This document shows, piece after piece, positions 1 to 14,300 of a stretch of 64,000 nt of DNA. Position 1 is the first letter of the stretch; each line of letters opens with the position of its first letter. Origin of the DNA: Lasioglossum baleicum (taxonomy: Eukaryota > Arthropoda > Insecta > Hymenoptera > Halictidae); the NCBI RefSeq assembly GCF_051020765.1, contig NC_134939.1:14315203-14379202 (forward strand). The letters run 5' to 3'. The notes under the pieces were generated by a model. That model did not search any database. It was not told where the DNA came from and was given only the letters and a program-made list of their open reading frames with translations. The translations under genes and the position numbers were made by a program.

Positions 1-1368
1 ACAACTGTGACTCCCCGGCGCGGCGCGCGCGGCGAAACGGATTTAGTGAAAAGACCGCGTTGTCTTCTGAAACAAGACAATTATAGGATTCCATAAGCTT
101 GAAAGCGTTCCCCGGAGGAGCGTCGCTCCTTTTCAATTCCTCGTCTGGCAAGGATAATCCTCGATACCGGTACAATTTCACAGGGCTGCGGGCGCTTTCA
201 CGTGGGTGGTTAGAGTTGGTTGGGTGATCAGGTAACATGTACAACTCTAGTAAAACGTTAGCGCGCGGGACCGTATGCGTATTACCTGTGTTTCCGTTTG
301 TACGTGTGTAACGGAGCTAAACGGCTGGTTAAGCCCGAGATAAGCGAGATGACCCGTGTCGCCGTCGGTAGCTTACGCAGCCATCTTTCTCTTATTTCTT
401 TGCTCTCACAATGCCAGCGCTACTTTTTCATTCCGCCGCGCCGCGCCGCCTTCTATCTTTATTGCTGTCTCGTTGTCTCGCTGTATCGCGCTGCTGTTCC
501 TTTGCCCAATCCGAACTCCCCTCCGAGACCAAGCCGGAGAGAGTTATTATAATGGTACGCGTATGTACCGCGGATCACTGGCAACACATTCTTGCGATTA
601 TCAATGATTCTTCTGCGTCTGAAACGGGAACTGTCGCCGATGCCAACTGAAAATTCAACCAGTCAAATCGATCAATACGATTCAGTAGACACACTGGCTC
701 GCGACACTGTTCGAACAACCCTTAACATGTGTTGGTTCATTTGAAATTGTATAATCAATAAAACAAAAGTGAATTTGTTTAATATAATTGAACACCACTT
801 CATAGTTTAGTTTTGTTTCATGTTTCACTTTCATTCTGTTTTTCGATGTGTCACGACGTCCTTCCATGCATATTAAATAAATGATAGTTTGTTGATTATA
901 GACGTGGTTCAGATTATTTAACCCATATTTCCAATAGCGTGTGCACACATATCTGTTACAAGTAAATTTCAGACAGTGCTCTTGACTATTGTACATATTT
1001 GAATTCTCAGGCATCAGTTAATGAAGCACGTGGTAAACTGTTCGTAAATTTGATATTCCAAAAATTTTTCCACAAACATATGTGGAATCGGAAGCATTTA
1101 CAACTCGTCGTGCAAAATGTCTTAAGTTGGAATATCTCTCGGATGTAATATAAGTACATATTGTAAGAATTAATTTTTGACGTGGACACAAAAATTTGTT
1201 TCATTTCTTTGATGCACTGTAACTCAATTATATCAAAGATATCACATATAGATTTGCAGTTCGTAGTCGCACTTGCGCATTCTAACTATGACACTTCATT
1301 TACTTAATATTTTCCGTATACATGGAACGAGAAACAGAAGTTCAATAGAAGTATAAAATCGCCCGGCG

Positions 1369-1648
1369 CACAGTGGGCGAGAAACCGATCTTTCTGGACA
1401 AAAATCTTAGGGTTAAGAAGTGTCGGCAACTCAGCTGGGACATGCAAATTTATGGTATCGGCGGATGAAGTATCGGAGTTATTGGGATAAGGATTCTTGA
1501 TTTCTTTTGACAGTTAACGATGTTCGCGCAGCACGTCATCAAAGTATAGTCCTTCACGAACATTTTAAAAAAAGTTCCAATTGAATCGATGAAAAACTGA
1601 GTTGTCGGCAGATTTTTGTCCAAAAAGATCGGTTTCTCGCCCACTGTG
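1369..1648. mobile_element. 280-bp MITE with about 40-bp terminal inverted repeats
   Basis: The left end begins CACAGTGGGCGAGAAACCGA and the right end is its near-perfect reverse complement, with arms of about 40 bp. The element is flanked on both sides by CGGCG (1364-1368 and 1649-1653), a likely 5-bp target-site duplication. No coding capacity. The superfamily is not certain. Confidence 0.85.
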
Positions 1649-2000
1649 CGGCGGTCCGCACAATTTAACGTGGTGGGCCGCGTGTTGGCCAGGCCTGCTC
1701 TAATGCGTAGAGAATCGAAGATGCGTGACCGACTGTACATAGAATAAACAGCTCGAACCCCGTGATGGAAACGCGTTTTCCGCGGGTATCGAAAATAGAA
1801 CGGGCCAGAGCAAAACCTAGAGACTGGGTTGCCTCGGCAACGACACGCGCGAACACAGCTTCCCTCTTGCTCGCGTTCTCCTCTGTTCATCGTTTCTCTC
1901 TCGTTCTCGCGGCCTCTGTCCCTGCGACGACAACGAGCCCTGCTTCATCCTCTCCACTGACTGAGTGAGCGAAATTACTATACATCACAGTGAACATAGT

Positions 2001-2020
2001 CGCCGCGCCGCGCCGCGCCG
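2001..2020. repeat. CGCCG x4 GC motif
   Basis: Four tandem CGCCG units. The 10-mer CGCCGCGCCG also occurs at 16-25 (as reverse complement), 434-448 (three units), 5718-5727, 11487-11501 (three units), 23140-23149, 28933-28942, 33044-33053 and 50238-50247. Flanks are unrelated from site to site, so this is not one dispersed transposon. Confidence 0.85.
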
Positions 2021-4664
2021 GCTGCCTGTATGTACGACTATAAAATCATGCGCAACGAAAATCGCGTGGAGATACTGCCCGTAACGAGTGTAGGTGTGTA
2101 TGCCGCAGCTAACCCGCAACAGTTTCCCCTTTCCTCCCTTCTTCCGCGATCCCTAGAGTTAGCCTGATCACCGCTGTAACGTTAGAGTACAGGGTATGTA
2201 GTCTTAGCGACTCGTTTTGAATTCCTTATCAAAATTGCAGGAGCGAATCCATAGAGAGTTGACTTTCATCGGTAGGTCGACCCGTAAGCTCTTGCCGTTT
2301 ATTGCAGGGACACACCGTTCAAGATTGTGAAAAACGTGATCGCTAGATCTATATTACTATTTTCTTAATTTTGTGGAAATTCAATGAAGGAAATATTTGT
2401 TTGATGGAGACTGAAAGGTTCATTGTGGTACAAATAAAATAGAAATATTAACATTTTGAAAAATCTATGCTACACGGATGAATACTTTTTAATGGAACCT
2501 TCAATAACAACAACAATTTTCATTGTGAACTAACAAATCACCCTCAATAACGTCATCTAATACTTTCATTTAAAATTGTAATGTAAAAGAAAATTTCTAT
2601 GCTTTCTCTTCGTACCGCACAATTATTGAAAATCCTATTAACAGGCTTTCGATAGGTAAAGTGTTAATAATCTCTAATCAATAATTGATTTTTTGTTACC
2701 ATCCGAATACCCGAGTTCATTTTTCCATATTTAATTCTCATATTCTGAGATACTGCAAATTAAAAGATAACACAGCTATTCTATCTTCTTCTCTGATAGT
2801 GAAATAGAAAATCTGAAATAAGTTTGACCCGTCCGGTAGTTGGCAGCGGTGCACGTGCATGTGTATCCGTGCGCAAGATACTAACTTTGCCACGCGATGC
2901 ACCGACTGATTTTCTCAGAGATGCTAACTTTGCGACACGTCGCCCAAATTCCGACAACCAACTAGACCGCATGGCGGTACGCAAAATAGCTTCGCTCTGG
3001 ATCATGCACACAGAATACACTGACGCACGAACGTACCTATGTACATACAACTATAATACAACCCGTGGCAAAAAGTATTGGATCATTCTCTGGAAATTTA
3101 TGAGTTCAGATATTTTGGCATGCTAGAATAATTAGTTTACTGTTCGTAAATCACGGTTAAACAGAATTTAGAGAAAATTGCTATTATCGAAATTTCGAAG
3201 GAAAGAGTCTGGTTTTACAATTTTTTTTCTGAGCCTCTAATGAAACTTTACTCATACGTTTAATAATTCTAATGTCAATTATACGGGGTGTCTCACTTAA
3301 TCGTGACCCCAGGATCTTCTTTATCTTCTTTAATTTTGGCAAAGTAAACAATTTTGTACGTGCAATTTGAATGGTATCAAGTGCATAATCGCTACGTGAA
3401 ATGATAGACAAAATGTTACGTAGAAAAATGTCACTTTTTCAAGCGAACCATAATTAACTGATAATTTTTTTTCGTGAGTGTAAAAGAAATTTCAAGATGA
3501 ATATAAATCTTCGTGAAGAATACACCTACAAAGAGAATCTAACATTTATATTGTTAGTACCTGCTTATTGCATAATTTAATGCAAGAATGGACTCTCCAT
3601 TGAAGAATCTAAGATCTTTAGGTGACGTTCACAGTATAATTTACTAAAAAATAATTGCCATTAACCTGTATGTGCTTCTTCTTGTGCAACTTGTAAGATT
3701 TCTCCAATAACTCCTTTTTCACTTACACTAACGACGAGTAATTGAGGTAATGATCTATTATTACCGGCGTTACTTGCAAAACTACTGGCCATAAATATTT
3801 ATCGATGTTGCCTTCAACACGGGAGACGTCAATAATAATTCGATGTTTTTACATTCGAGCAAATTGCATCCTATTACGTACAAGTGTCGCCTGTCTTTTG
3901 TCCTAGCACGAGGACGAACTTGTGACAAACTTTTATTCGCAGAATCACTGTAATTTATCGCATCAACGAACTTTGCTAATAACGAAGCTAAACAAAAACA
4001 GATAACGATGGCTGAAAAGCGTGTCTGTAAAGAACTAAAAGTTTGTGAGAATATCTGCAGCATGTTTGCCCACTTTTATCCTCATTCAGTAGCTTAGCGC
4101 ATTAAATCTATCTTTATTTTTATATATTGTTCACATCTGAATAAAAATTTATTTATGTTGACAACTAAAGGTTAAATCCACAGTCTGTTTTCTAAATTGC
4201 CATATAATCCGCAAACGTTGCGGTAACTAAGATTTCAGTGAAAAAGAGGGAATAGCCGACCGCGACAGAGAATTTTTCATAAAACTTCATCATTTACAGG
4301 CTTCCGCTTGCAAGCCAAGATTCTTTGATGTTGCATCCGGTAAAAATCTTTCGTACATAGCTCAAAGGCGACGCGGCGTTGTCGGTCGCGTAGCGAGAAG
4401 ATCGCGCGAAAATGAGAAACATGCTGGATTACGTACTTTGTAAGTTTTACACAGAATTTCGGGGAATTTCGCGTAATTTATTGTCGTGCGGGGGGCCCCG
4501 CTATCGTCTATCCAATATAGATAAGGCTTATTCTTCCGCGGCGCAGAATCGTGCGGTGCGAAATTCACGTAGAACCGAGACATAATAAGGCTGGGCGTAT
4601 GTGCGAAGCTTGTGGTAGTCGGCTCCGATTCACAAGCCTGCCTATACATACGTACAATATCCAC

Positions 4665-4686
4665 CAGAGAGAGAGAGAGAGAGAGA
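4665..4686. repeat. (AG)n microsatellite
   Basis: About eleven uninterrupted AG units. Confidence 0.95.
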
Positions 4687-5016
4687 CAGAGTGACTAACT
4701 TTATCGGCCGACCAACCCCTACGCTTTTTGCCGATGCAAATCCGAAAATCCTCGGTTAGTATTTTACGTACCCACCGATTCTCGAACGAGCAGCCTGGTA
4801 AATGCGACCGGAAAAATGCGAAGGGTACACTTGAAACCTGGATTCGCGTTTAACTACGTTATCATATGTTTAAGTAAATTCCACCGGGCATGTAACGCCT
4901 CTCGAAGGGAACGCTAAGGGGACTCCGAAAGCAGACTGGGATTCTATTCTGCTGAAAATTCACTAACCGTTTTTCACCGCTTTCTTTACGAAAGGACATT
5001 CATTTCTACCGACATA

Positions 5017-5479
5017 CACTCCGCGACAAAACGATAAGACACCTCTAGATTTCTAATGTTTCTCAATACCAATGATGTGTACAAAGATTTTGTATGTAGA
5101 TCTGTATAGAGTACCCTCTGTTAATGTTTAAACATGTTTAAACAATCATTAAAGACGGAGGGACACCACTTTGCACCCATTTTTGAGGATATTTTTGAAT
5201 TTATCTCAAGAAATAAGGGTCCAGCGGAAAATTGAACTATATCACCCGATAGAGCAGACTTTTATGTTGAGAAATCATCCTTTGAAGTTTGCAACTTTGA
5301 CGTTCCTTTCGAACCACAAAGCAAAAGTATTTTCGCCCGACATGAGTTGGCCAATTTATGTTGAAACCGCGCTAGTCTTTTTACAGTCCTTGTACTAAAA
5401 TCTTTGTACACATCATTGGTATTGAGAAACATTAGAAATCTAGAGGTGTCTTATCGTTTTGTCCGGAATGTCTGAAGTG
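5017..5479. mobile_element. 463-bp TA-flanked element with long terminal inverted repeats (Tc1/mariner type)
   Basis: Left arm CACTCCGCGACAAAACG... continues for about 70 bp through ACACCTCTAGATTTCTAATG, and is inverted at 5398-5479. The right arm has about 8 extra bases near its tip. TA dinucleotides sit at both ends (5015-5016 and 5480-5481), as in Tc1/mariner insertions. The open frame inside is short and unrecognised, so this is probably a non-autonomous copy. Confidence 0.8.
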
Positions 5480-7187
5480 TATGTATTTCGGGATAAAGTG
5501 CTAAGTAAGGGTTAAAATCTCAGCTGATCATTTTCTGTGTGTCAATTCGCGCTACATATATCCTTTTGACCTTCTGAATGAAAAAATCGCCTCGATGAGA
5601 GAAGGCTTGTCTGTTCTGGCAGCAGGAAATTTGCTGTTCGGCATCTTTTGTTACCAGTGGAATATCTGAACCCATCAGCGCAACTTGCTCCAAGTATTCG
5701 ACAGCTTGAGACGCGGTCGCCGCGCCGCGTGTAGTCGCTAAGGTTGCCGAAGGTGGGCGCTAAGGTGGGCGTTGATTTGTTCGCGACTGTTCGCCCGGCG
5801 AAACAGGTTTCGCGGAGGTAGTAATGAATTAATTATCCTCGGCTGCGTGAAATTTTGGACGTGAAACGGTTCCGAGGAATAAATTATTCGTACACCCTTT
5901 TTCAAGAACGGAATGAAGTCATCATAATAAGCATTAATATCGCTTTGTTTTCTCTTTTTGCGGATAAACCTGGAGATGCTTTTATAATGGATTTATTAGG
6001 ACGTCGCCGCACCACGTGGTCGGATTCGTTGATCATATTAATTCATTTGCATTTCGTGAAAGATGACCGTTGAACGACACTTCTGGAATGCTGTACTATC
6101 ACTAGACACTTTTCAAACTCGATATACCCGAAAATGAAGCGTCAAATGAAATAATGTTTTTCTTCCTTTCGACTCACTTTTTCGTGTAGAATCACTTTTG
6201 CGAGACACCCTGTACAGAGGCGATTAATTTCTGGATTCCTTTCTTGCTATCGAGTACTCGCAAATTCGATTTTGATTTAAATGAATGTTATAAATAAGAC
6301 AAATGTTTCCTAATTCTGAAAGAACCGAATAAACTTTAAAGTCGAAATCCTGTGCGATCGGTTTCAACAAGTTAGAGGTGCTGATCAATAACGCACCGGT
6401 TCCCGTTAATCAAATCGACTTTTTCTAAGGCGACAAGGTAAACAGGTTTGATTCATAAAAAATAACGATATTCCGTCCTCGAAATTCCCATGGAAGAAAG
6501 AAGGAAGAACCTTGTTCGAGTGTTGATGAGAAAATGGAAATTCCATTTAATTTTCCAAAGTAATCTCGCGCCTAATCCTATCAATGTTAATCTTGTCTAG
6601 CGTTCCGCAGAGCGAGCCATAATGGCGTAGGAAATTAGATTTTCGTCCGGCTGTGATAATGGCTAATTAATTGGGCTAATATTAATCATGAGCGAGTCCC
6701 GTGTTAAGAGACCGCAGATTATTTCAGCAATAATTATTCTCTTGCCGACGAGTGGACGTGTTCGGCGCTCTTTGGGACCACTTGGAGCGCGCCAAGTGCA
6801 CTTCATAGCGCTCTCGAACGCTCTTCTTCTCCGTTTCTTTCTTTCTTTCGTTCTATTCCGCGTATCTGCGCATAATTAATCCCTGTCGCTACTCACGTGT
6901 ATCCGTGGAAAAAAAGAAGCCACTTCACGAAGAGGACAAAATCCGAAGGTTGCATATCTCCGCTTGCACATTCGGTAGCCTGCACCTGCCGTATCTTCAT
7001 CTATTCTTGTTGGTTCGTGTCGGGGTCGGAAACCCGCGATAGTCTCTTGGCCTTTTACTCGCCAATTAGCGACAATTTTACCCGATAATTGGCAAAAACA
7101 TTGCGGCCTAGTGGGGTCTCAAAACCATACGCGAATGTTAACGAGCTATCGAATTTAGTCGGAAACGTGTACAACGTGTTTTTTAAC

Positions 7188-7382
7188 CCTCCCCATATCG
7201 ATGATAAAGGAGGTATTTTTCACGATCGTACTTTCTTGAAAATAGTAATTATTTTTCACGGCGCACTGTCTCGATCAATTTCTACAGTAAATAAATATAG
7301 CTGAGTGAGGCATGATTTATTTAACGTAGAAATTGATCGAAACTGTGCGCCGTGAAAAATAATTACTATCCTCCCCATATCG
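7188..7382. repeat. 44-bp hairpin with flanking 13-bp direct repeats
   Basis: Arms 7242-7285 and 7326-7369 are inverted copies (about 42 of 44 match) around a 40-bp loop. CCTCCCCATATCG occurs at 7188-7200 and again at 7370-7382, immediately after the right arm. This is probably a foldback or MITE-type insertion, but the left direct repeat lies 41 bp outside the left arm, so simple target-site duplication does not fit. Confidence 0.75.
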
Positions 7383-10300
7383 TTTACTGCTATTTAATTA
7401 AATTAGATGGCAACATTGACATTATTTTTACAAATGCAGTATTCTGACAGTAAGGATTTTAAGAAAATTCTACAATTTTGTGTTGGAATAGTACTGATCG
7501 TACATCAGTGTCGCTTAGCACAATTAAATTTATCCAAGCGTGACGTCATTAATCACCTGCCTTACCGAGATGAATTGGAAATGTTTCGAACTGGGTCGAA
7601 TGTATTCTTCGTATATCTACGCTCAAAATTTCTCCTTTTTATTATCGATTAGTTTGATAATACTTCCCGAGTGAGTTTTGTCATTTAGCGGAGAAAGAAT
7701 TTTATAATTCGAACGTTGGAAAATTTTCATTTATACATGACATACATACGCGTTTCCATAAATTGTATCGCATTATTAACGGCGGATTAATCAGGCGATC
7801 ATTCATACATATAACATGTTTGCGCGCTTTATGAAATGCCAATATCGCGTCGCAGAAATATATTTGTTCGTATAATGATAACGCTATTTCTGACGAATTT
7901 CAATATGTATCAAAGAAGGTGTTAACGTATTAAAAGATGCACTGAGGTAATTATTCAAATAGCATGCAAATTAGTGGTTTCGAACTAATGAATTAACATT
8001 GTTATACGTTTGTATAGCATTATCGTATCATTTCATTTTACCAAGCATACAATTTGTTACTTGTATTTGTTATTTGTATGTATTATCTACACTGATTCAC
8101 TGTACACAGGTCGCGACTATGGTTGAACATTAATTTAAAATGCTAGTTCAACTTTCCTCATTGAAACAAATTTTTGAAAGGTATTGAAAACTAATACCTA
8201 ATATTTTCTTATTCTTTGCACTTATACGAAACACATTCGATTGTCATACGTCCAATAAACTTTGCAAATGTAGATATTATAGTTACAGTTATTTATACGT
8301 TCTTAGATATTCATAAATTAATGTACAATAGATAAAACTAATTAAGTGAAAGTCCACGAGCTAGATTTAGTTGCAGCTATATTTATTGAAATTCACTGAT
8401 AATATACATATATGCTGATCTCTCCCCGGATGAAATTATTTTAAGCCATAATTAAACCCTCTAAAATTGGATTTCATTAAAATATTCTCATCCATTTAAT
8501 AAAAATATCAATTTAATATTGCCCTCCCTAGAATTCAAAAAGAAATAAAGTATTCCTCACGATATTTAATTATTGCACAGGTTAACTATATTTTATTAAA
8601 ATTCACTAATAATTCAAAGTTTCGGCGAGTCTTTTTATATTTCATTCTATTGATTTTATTGGATAAAGACTTGATATTACAATAATATTTCGATATTGAG
8701 AAAAACGCAAGCATTTTGTGATCTGAGAAGGATACTACAAATATTGAAAAATATATTTATAATTATAATTTTTACCATTTTCGTTCGTTCGTTCGCGAAG
8801 AGAGTTATTGTTTGTTTATTTTGAGCGACGTGCTATTTCGTTATAAAACGAACGTTTATATTCTGTTTGTTCGCGAGGTCTATGGAACTGTTTCTCTGTC
8901 GTTATTACTTCTTCAAACGAGAAATGTGGAGCAAGCGTAGTGTGGACATATGCAAATCAACTCTAATTGTAACATTAGTATATGCATATATGTGCATACG
9001 TATGTTTGTATGTATATGCTCGTAATGCAAGAGTCGTGAGTTTATTAGGGTGCATATGTATAATACGTGACGCGCGGGAGAAGCTGCAAGAGTATAATAG
9101 GGTCAGCCAATCAGCAACCAACAAGCTAATCGAGCGTGTGTAAAGATTCCAATTTCACTTGTTACGGAGACACATGCTCCCCGATGTACAATATATTAAA
9201 TTATCGTCGATAATATTGTTTATAGTTAAAAAATGGTGAAATAAAAAATTGCACGAGCAGATCTTACCAATTTTCTGTAATCGTTATAAAAGATTCTCTG
9301 TATAATTCTCCATTTTTTTTACATAGTTTTAAAAATTGTGTTTGCATTTTTGCCTATTTTTTTACTTTCTGCCGAGTTTATTTCGTACGATCATAAATAC
9401 TTGAGATAGCTTCCATCTAAATGCTCGAAGACGGTATATGTACTTTTAGTTTTTCACGAATATATCGTACACTGACAACGAAAATCGTAAAACACGTGAT
9501 TAAATAATTTCCAAAAGTACGTATGTTCTGGAAACGAAAATCTGAATAATTAATATCATTTGCTAATTTCTCGTATCATATTACCATACTAAGCACTCCA
9601 GATTTGGTCTTGCAGCCACGTTATCTCTACACACGCTGATCCTCGCAGATTACACACCCATGAGAGTAATGTGTTTACCGGTTCGTTTGATGCATTTCCA
9701 TTTTAAATAAAGACGTCCTATAGCGCATTATAATAATATATGCAGTGTACATCTAAGTCGTATTGGAAGTGTGATTCAACAAAATAAATCGTATAATACA
9801 GAAACGTAGAATGATTATACGCAGTTTCGTTTTCGTGACTATCGATTTTGAAAATGCGCCGATTACGCGTGCGCTTGGCTATTTAGAAAGTCATGATTTC
9901 GCGAATTTCTATACATATTGCTTTGTATGCATTGCCTTGACAGAAACAACGAACAAGATTAATTATTTAACACTAGGTTTCTCCGGTTCTAATATTTTTC
10001 ATTTACAATTATTGAGATTGTAATGGTGCATCTATGGAGAATTACTCAACAGATTTATTACTTTGGATACACAGGTTGTCCCACGATAACGTCGCCACGA
10101 TTTTTCGGGCACTTAAAAAGCTAGCCAGAAAGAGAAGAGTTAACAACCACCATAATTATAAATCATTGCGCACGAACGAGCGGAAAAAGACGAACTTCAG
10201 CATGCATCTAATCACAAATTGCAACAAAGATTCTTAAAAAGTTCCCGGAGTCTTTCGAGACCTGATTCCAACGGCGGAACAAAAGTCTTATCGAGGTGCA

Positions 10301-10630
10301 TACCGGCTTACGAACCGTGGCGTGCCGAGTGATTCGCGCTTCGATGCGTGCGAACAGCGTGCACACGACCTATGATAGATCGTTAAATCATTCCCGGTGA
10401 TCGGATATCCGTCTAGTGGAAGTAGAAGAACTTTTTTTCGAGCAGCGGAATGGAAAGCGGCTGAAATTTTGCTCGGCCGTAGGCCGGGCCAGGGACGAAG
10501 CTGCGTGGTACAGTTCCCACGTACCTTTTGCACCCTCTCCGTCCTCTCCGCAACATGGCCACCATTGGGCACACCGTGCAAGCACACTACCATCGTCGTC
10601 CGTCCATCGGCCTCGCACGAACAAGCCTCC

Positions 10631-11320
10631 GAACCGGAGAGAAAGAGGGAAAGGGACGCACAGAGGACTACAGAGAGAAAGAGAATAAAGAGAAGAGAAG
10701 AGAGAGAAAGAGAGAAGGAGCGGGCGGAGGACGGGGGGGGGGTTACTGCGAGAGGTCGAGAGAAAGGGGGGAGAGAGAGAGAGACAGATAAAAAGACTCT
10801 CTCCCACACGGTGGCGCTAAAATAAAATGACCGGCGAGAGGAATGTCGAAGCTCTTTCTCTCTTTCTCTCTTTCTCCCTCCCTCTCTTCACTGTGGAATG
10901 GCCCCAAGTGCCTTCGGATGAGAAACGTGAGAGCGTGGGGGAAGGAGGACCGCTGAAATCGTACATAGGTAAAAGAAGTCTTTGAGAAGAAATAGAGGAG
11001 GATAGAGGAAGAGTCGGAGGACCGACAGATCGAGTCGGATCAGCCACGTTGCCTCTATCCGAACCGTCTTCCTTTTGCCTTCCTTCCTTTATACATATGT
11101 GTTTCGTTTCTCTTGCTTTCCCTGTCGTTCTTGCCGCTTTCGATTTTTTTGCGTTTCTCGTCCTCCTCCTCCTCCATCTCTCGCTCTCTCCCTCGTTCTA
11201 TTATTCTTCTTTTGTCATCGATTTCCTCTTTCGTATGGTATTTCGATTCCGGAGACTCGAGGAGGATGACGAAGAAGAAGCGAGGGAGGATGAGGAGCAG
11301 GAAGAAAAGAAGATGGGAAT
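10631..11320. repeat. Alternating polypurine and polypyrimidine tracts
   Basis: 10631-10797 is almost all A/G, including a ten-G run at 10733-10742. 10850-10890 is C/T-rich, 10920-11030 purine-rich, 11050-11235 pyrimidine-rich and 11260-11320 purine-rich. The open frames here are low-complexity by-products (Arg/Glu/Lys or Ser/Leu/Phe rich). It lies within the larger GC-rich island at 10260-11840. Confidence 0.85.
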
Positions 11321-14300
11321 GTTACTCTCGCTTGGTACCTACGTGTGTGTCGGCCATTTGTTCTAAGTCACCGTGTCTGGAAGGCTGCGAGATGGTCCAT
11401 CGAGGTTTCCACCGTACAGGCCAAGTTCATTAGTCTTCGATGGCCGGTGTAATACGGTGATATTTGTTTTCACTGGGAGATCCAACCGCCGCGCCGCGCC
11501 GTCGGTGAGCCCGCTCGATTCATAGGTAGCCGTGCGCAGACCTTGAACGGTTCGGTTGTTTGATGTTTGGATAGTATTTTCACGGGTATGCTTGCTACTT
11601 GCCACGATCGGCATCGCCGTCACCATCGCCATCGTGCGTGGCGCCCGCGGATTCGCTGCGTATCGGGAAACCAGTTCGAATGCGGACCAGTGGACGTTCA
11701 AAAATTTTGTTAGCCCGTTCGACCTGGTCCAAGTCACTTGTTTGAAATTCGATCGTATTTTCGTCGTGTACACATCGCGCTTCCACGTGGCGTCCAGTCC
11801 AATTTGTACCTGTGTGGATACAGCGTTCGAACTCTTATAGGAGTCGGCGGAAAATTAATAACGTGTAAACTAAACCGTTTTTAAGACCCTTAGTAATGTT
11901 TTAAAGAGTACGCGAAGCTACATCGATTAATGAAAAAAATACAATGTTGCTAAAACCGTTCAGCTAACTTTTTTGTTTTGTAAAAATATTACTACTGTTC
12001 TAGGACAACAAGTTTTGTTAGAATTTATATGTACTTCGAAAGCTGGACTGCCGTGATTTTTGATGTAATGGAAAAAAAATTGTTTGGAAATTAGTACCAA
12101 CAAAGGGAGATTTATATAAAACTATATTTTTTAAATTTTGTTACCCCTCACGCAAAAGGTAAAACATAAATTCTACTTCTTAAAATTTAACTAAATTTCT
12201 TCTACAATACTATTATATATAAAAAAATTAGTTTATTTATAAATAACTACTGTCTTTTGAATGACAGGGAGTTGGTGGGAGCAGAATTGAAAAAAATTCG
12301 GAGTTCAAAGTGTTAATTGGAAGACAGGAGGCTCGAATCATCGATATCTAGCGGATAATCATTGATAGTATAAGTATACTATGTATAAATATGTATGGTG
12401 TATACACACATTGTTAACTAGATACATACAATATGTATAGTACTGCGTTATGCACATGCAGCTGCGTCGTTGTACAAGATTATTGAAAAATTACTAGACG
12501 TAAACATGCTGTAACCAATCAATAGATTCAAAAGAAGCTAACAGGTGCATACTGTTATCAATGTATGCGCATATTCATTCTATTTTTATTCCGTGAAGTA
12601 TGCTCTTGAAAATACTTCGTCACGCCTGTCATATACCATTAATGGCTTTTTAGTTCGCCGCCATATTGTATCAAATATTGAGTGATGCAATTAAAAATTG
12701 ATGCACGCTTTTCTCGGAAAGCTTTTTCATTTTTGCCAGTTTCTTTACGCATTAGTTTCGTCTATAAACTTAAAAGAATTTTAAAACCTGCTTGGACATA
12801 CTCCGTGCTACAAATCGAGATTTCAGATGATTGAAACTCTGTTGATTTACACCGTATTCACCTGCAATATATGCAATCTCTACAGGTTATTCTGAAACTC
12901 TAGATTGGGTGGTTACAAGTTTCGAAAATGTATTTTTAAGCAGTTTCATGGTTTAGAAGCTTGTTTTCCGAGAAAGTAATACTCGAACTGTAGCACATGT
13001 GCTATGCCTATAGCGTGTATGATTCTAGGTCGTAGTCTAGTACATAGGATACTATACTTTGGTCAAGTTCATTGTTTTCTTATGATCGAAGTTCTTATGA
13101 AAAGTTCGACTCCATTTGGTCGAGATTAACTTAAAAGTACCTCTCATCGCCAGATTCGAATCCACTTGAGAGTAACGCTCTTCTTCTTCCTCTTCTTCAA
13201 ACATTATCTTTGGTATAAAATTACTTTGGCATATATTGCATTCAATTTTGTAGCCACCAAGAAGTAACACTGTGAATGATTAAAAATTTGGATAGGTATA
13301 TTCATGTTATTTTTATAAAATGACGTAAAATAGTCACTTCTAGTGCTTCGTAAACGTTAATGTTTTTTAATGAACGAAACAATCAAATATGTACAAAATT
13401 GCAGTTCCGAATTTTGAGAATCATGGACGTTTGTCGATTTACGACTGATCTCCAAAATGAGGATCGTCGCGGAGGTTCAAGGCGAACTACCTCTGAACAT
13501 AACGTGTGCGTAAAGTATTGGGATAGGATGAGTCACACAATCGAGACAAGTTACATTTTTCGCTTGCGGGCAGACGGAACGAAAATATCAGAGACGTTTC
13601 TCTCGAGTCTGCTAAATCGAGATCCTACTTCTTTCGGAAGTCTTTTTACGGGTTCATTTTTTACATAAATGCTTCTGGTGAGTCAGACGTGTTTATCAAG
13701 ACGAACTTCTGCTAAATTACGAAAAGTTCCTTTCAGTGCATATTTGTTTTCAATATTCCAAAGCTATTCCAGGTCCCCTTCATTTTTTAAAAAGAAACCA
13801 TCTCTTTTGAAACACCTGCAATGATAGTCTCTCACATTATGAATCCAGTGATTAAAACTATTCAGGGTCATTGAAGGTCGCGGACAGAGAAAATGTATAA
13901 GATAATGGTATTGTTCTATTTGAAAATTTATACGAACCGGTTATCATATTTTTCTTTTGCTGCTTATTATAATATAGAGTGGAGCTAAACGTATGATTGA
14001 GTAATTAATTGAATGCCGTCTCGAGTAGCATAACACCCGTTGTGCTAAGCAATTGATGTTTGCGGTCCTACATACATATATGTATTAGATATCAATAAAA
14101 TTAGATTACTTTAGCAAATGCTCTCGTTAACGTAACTGCGCCGTGTTTACGATGTATGGGTTGTTACACTAACTATAAAGTCTTTTCACCCTTGTAATTT
14201 CCAGCTACTTCGTGGAACTTGTTACAGTTACGGCGATACTTTTACGATCGATGTACCCTGAAATGTGTATACTTGCGATAACTATGAAACTTCCTGTTCT

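Noticed and set aside
298..650. Overlapping hydrophobic frames that could look like a signal-peptide exon for the glypican
   Set aside because: Two of the three frames start at TTG or GTG; they overlap in different frames, and none has the cysteine pair or other glypican N-terminal motif.
10288..11840. Many overlapping 80-170-codon frames on both strands
   Set aside because: They come from purine/pyrimidine-biased low-complexity sequence; compositions are Arg/Glu or Ser/Leu/Phe biased and no domain is recognisable.
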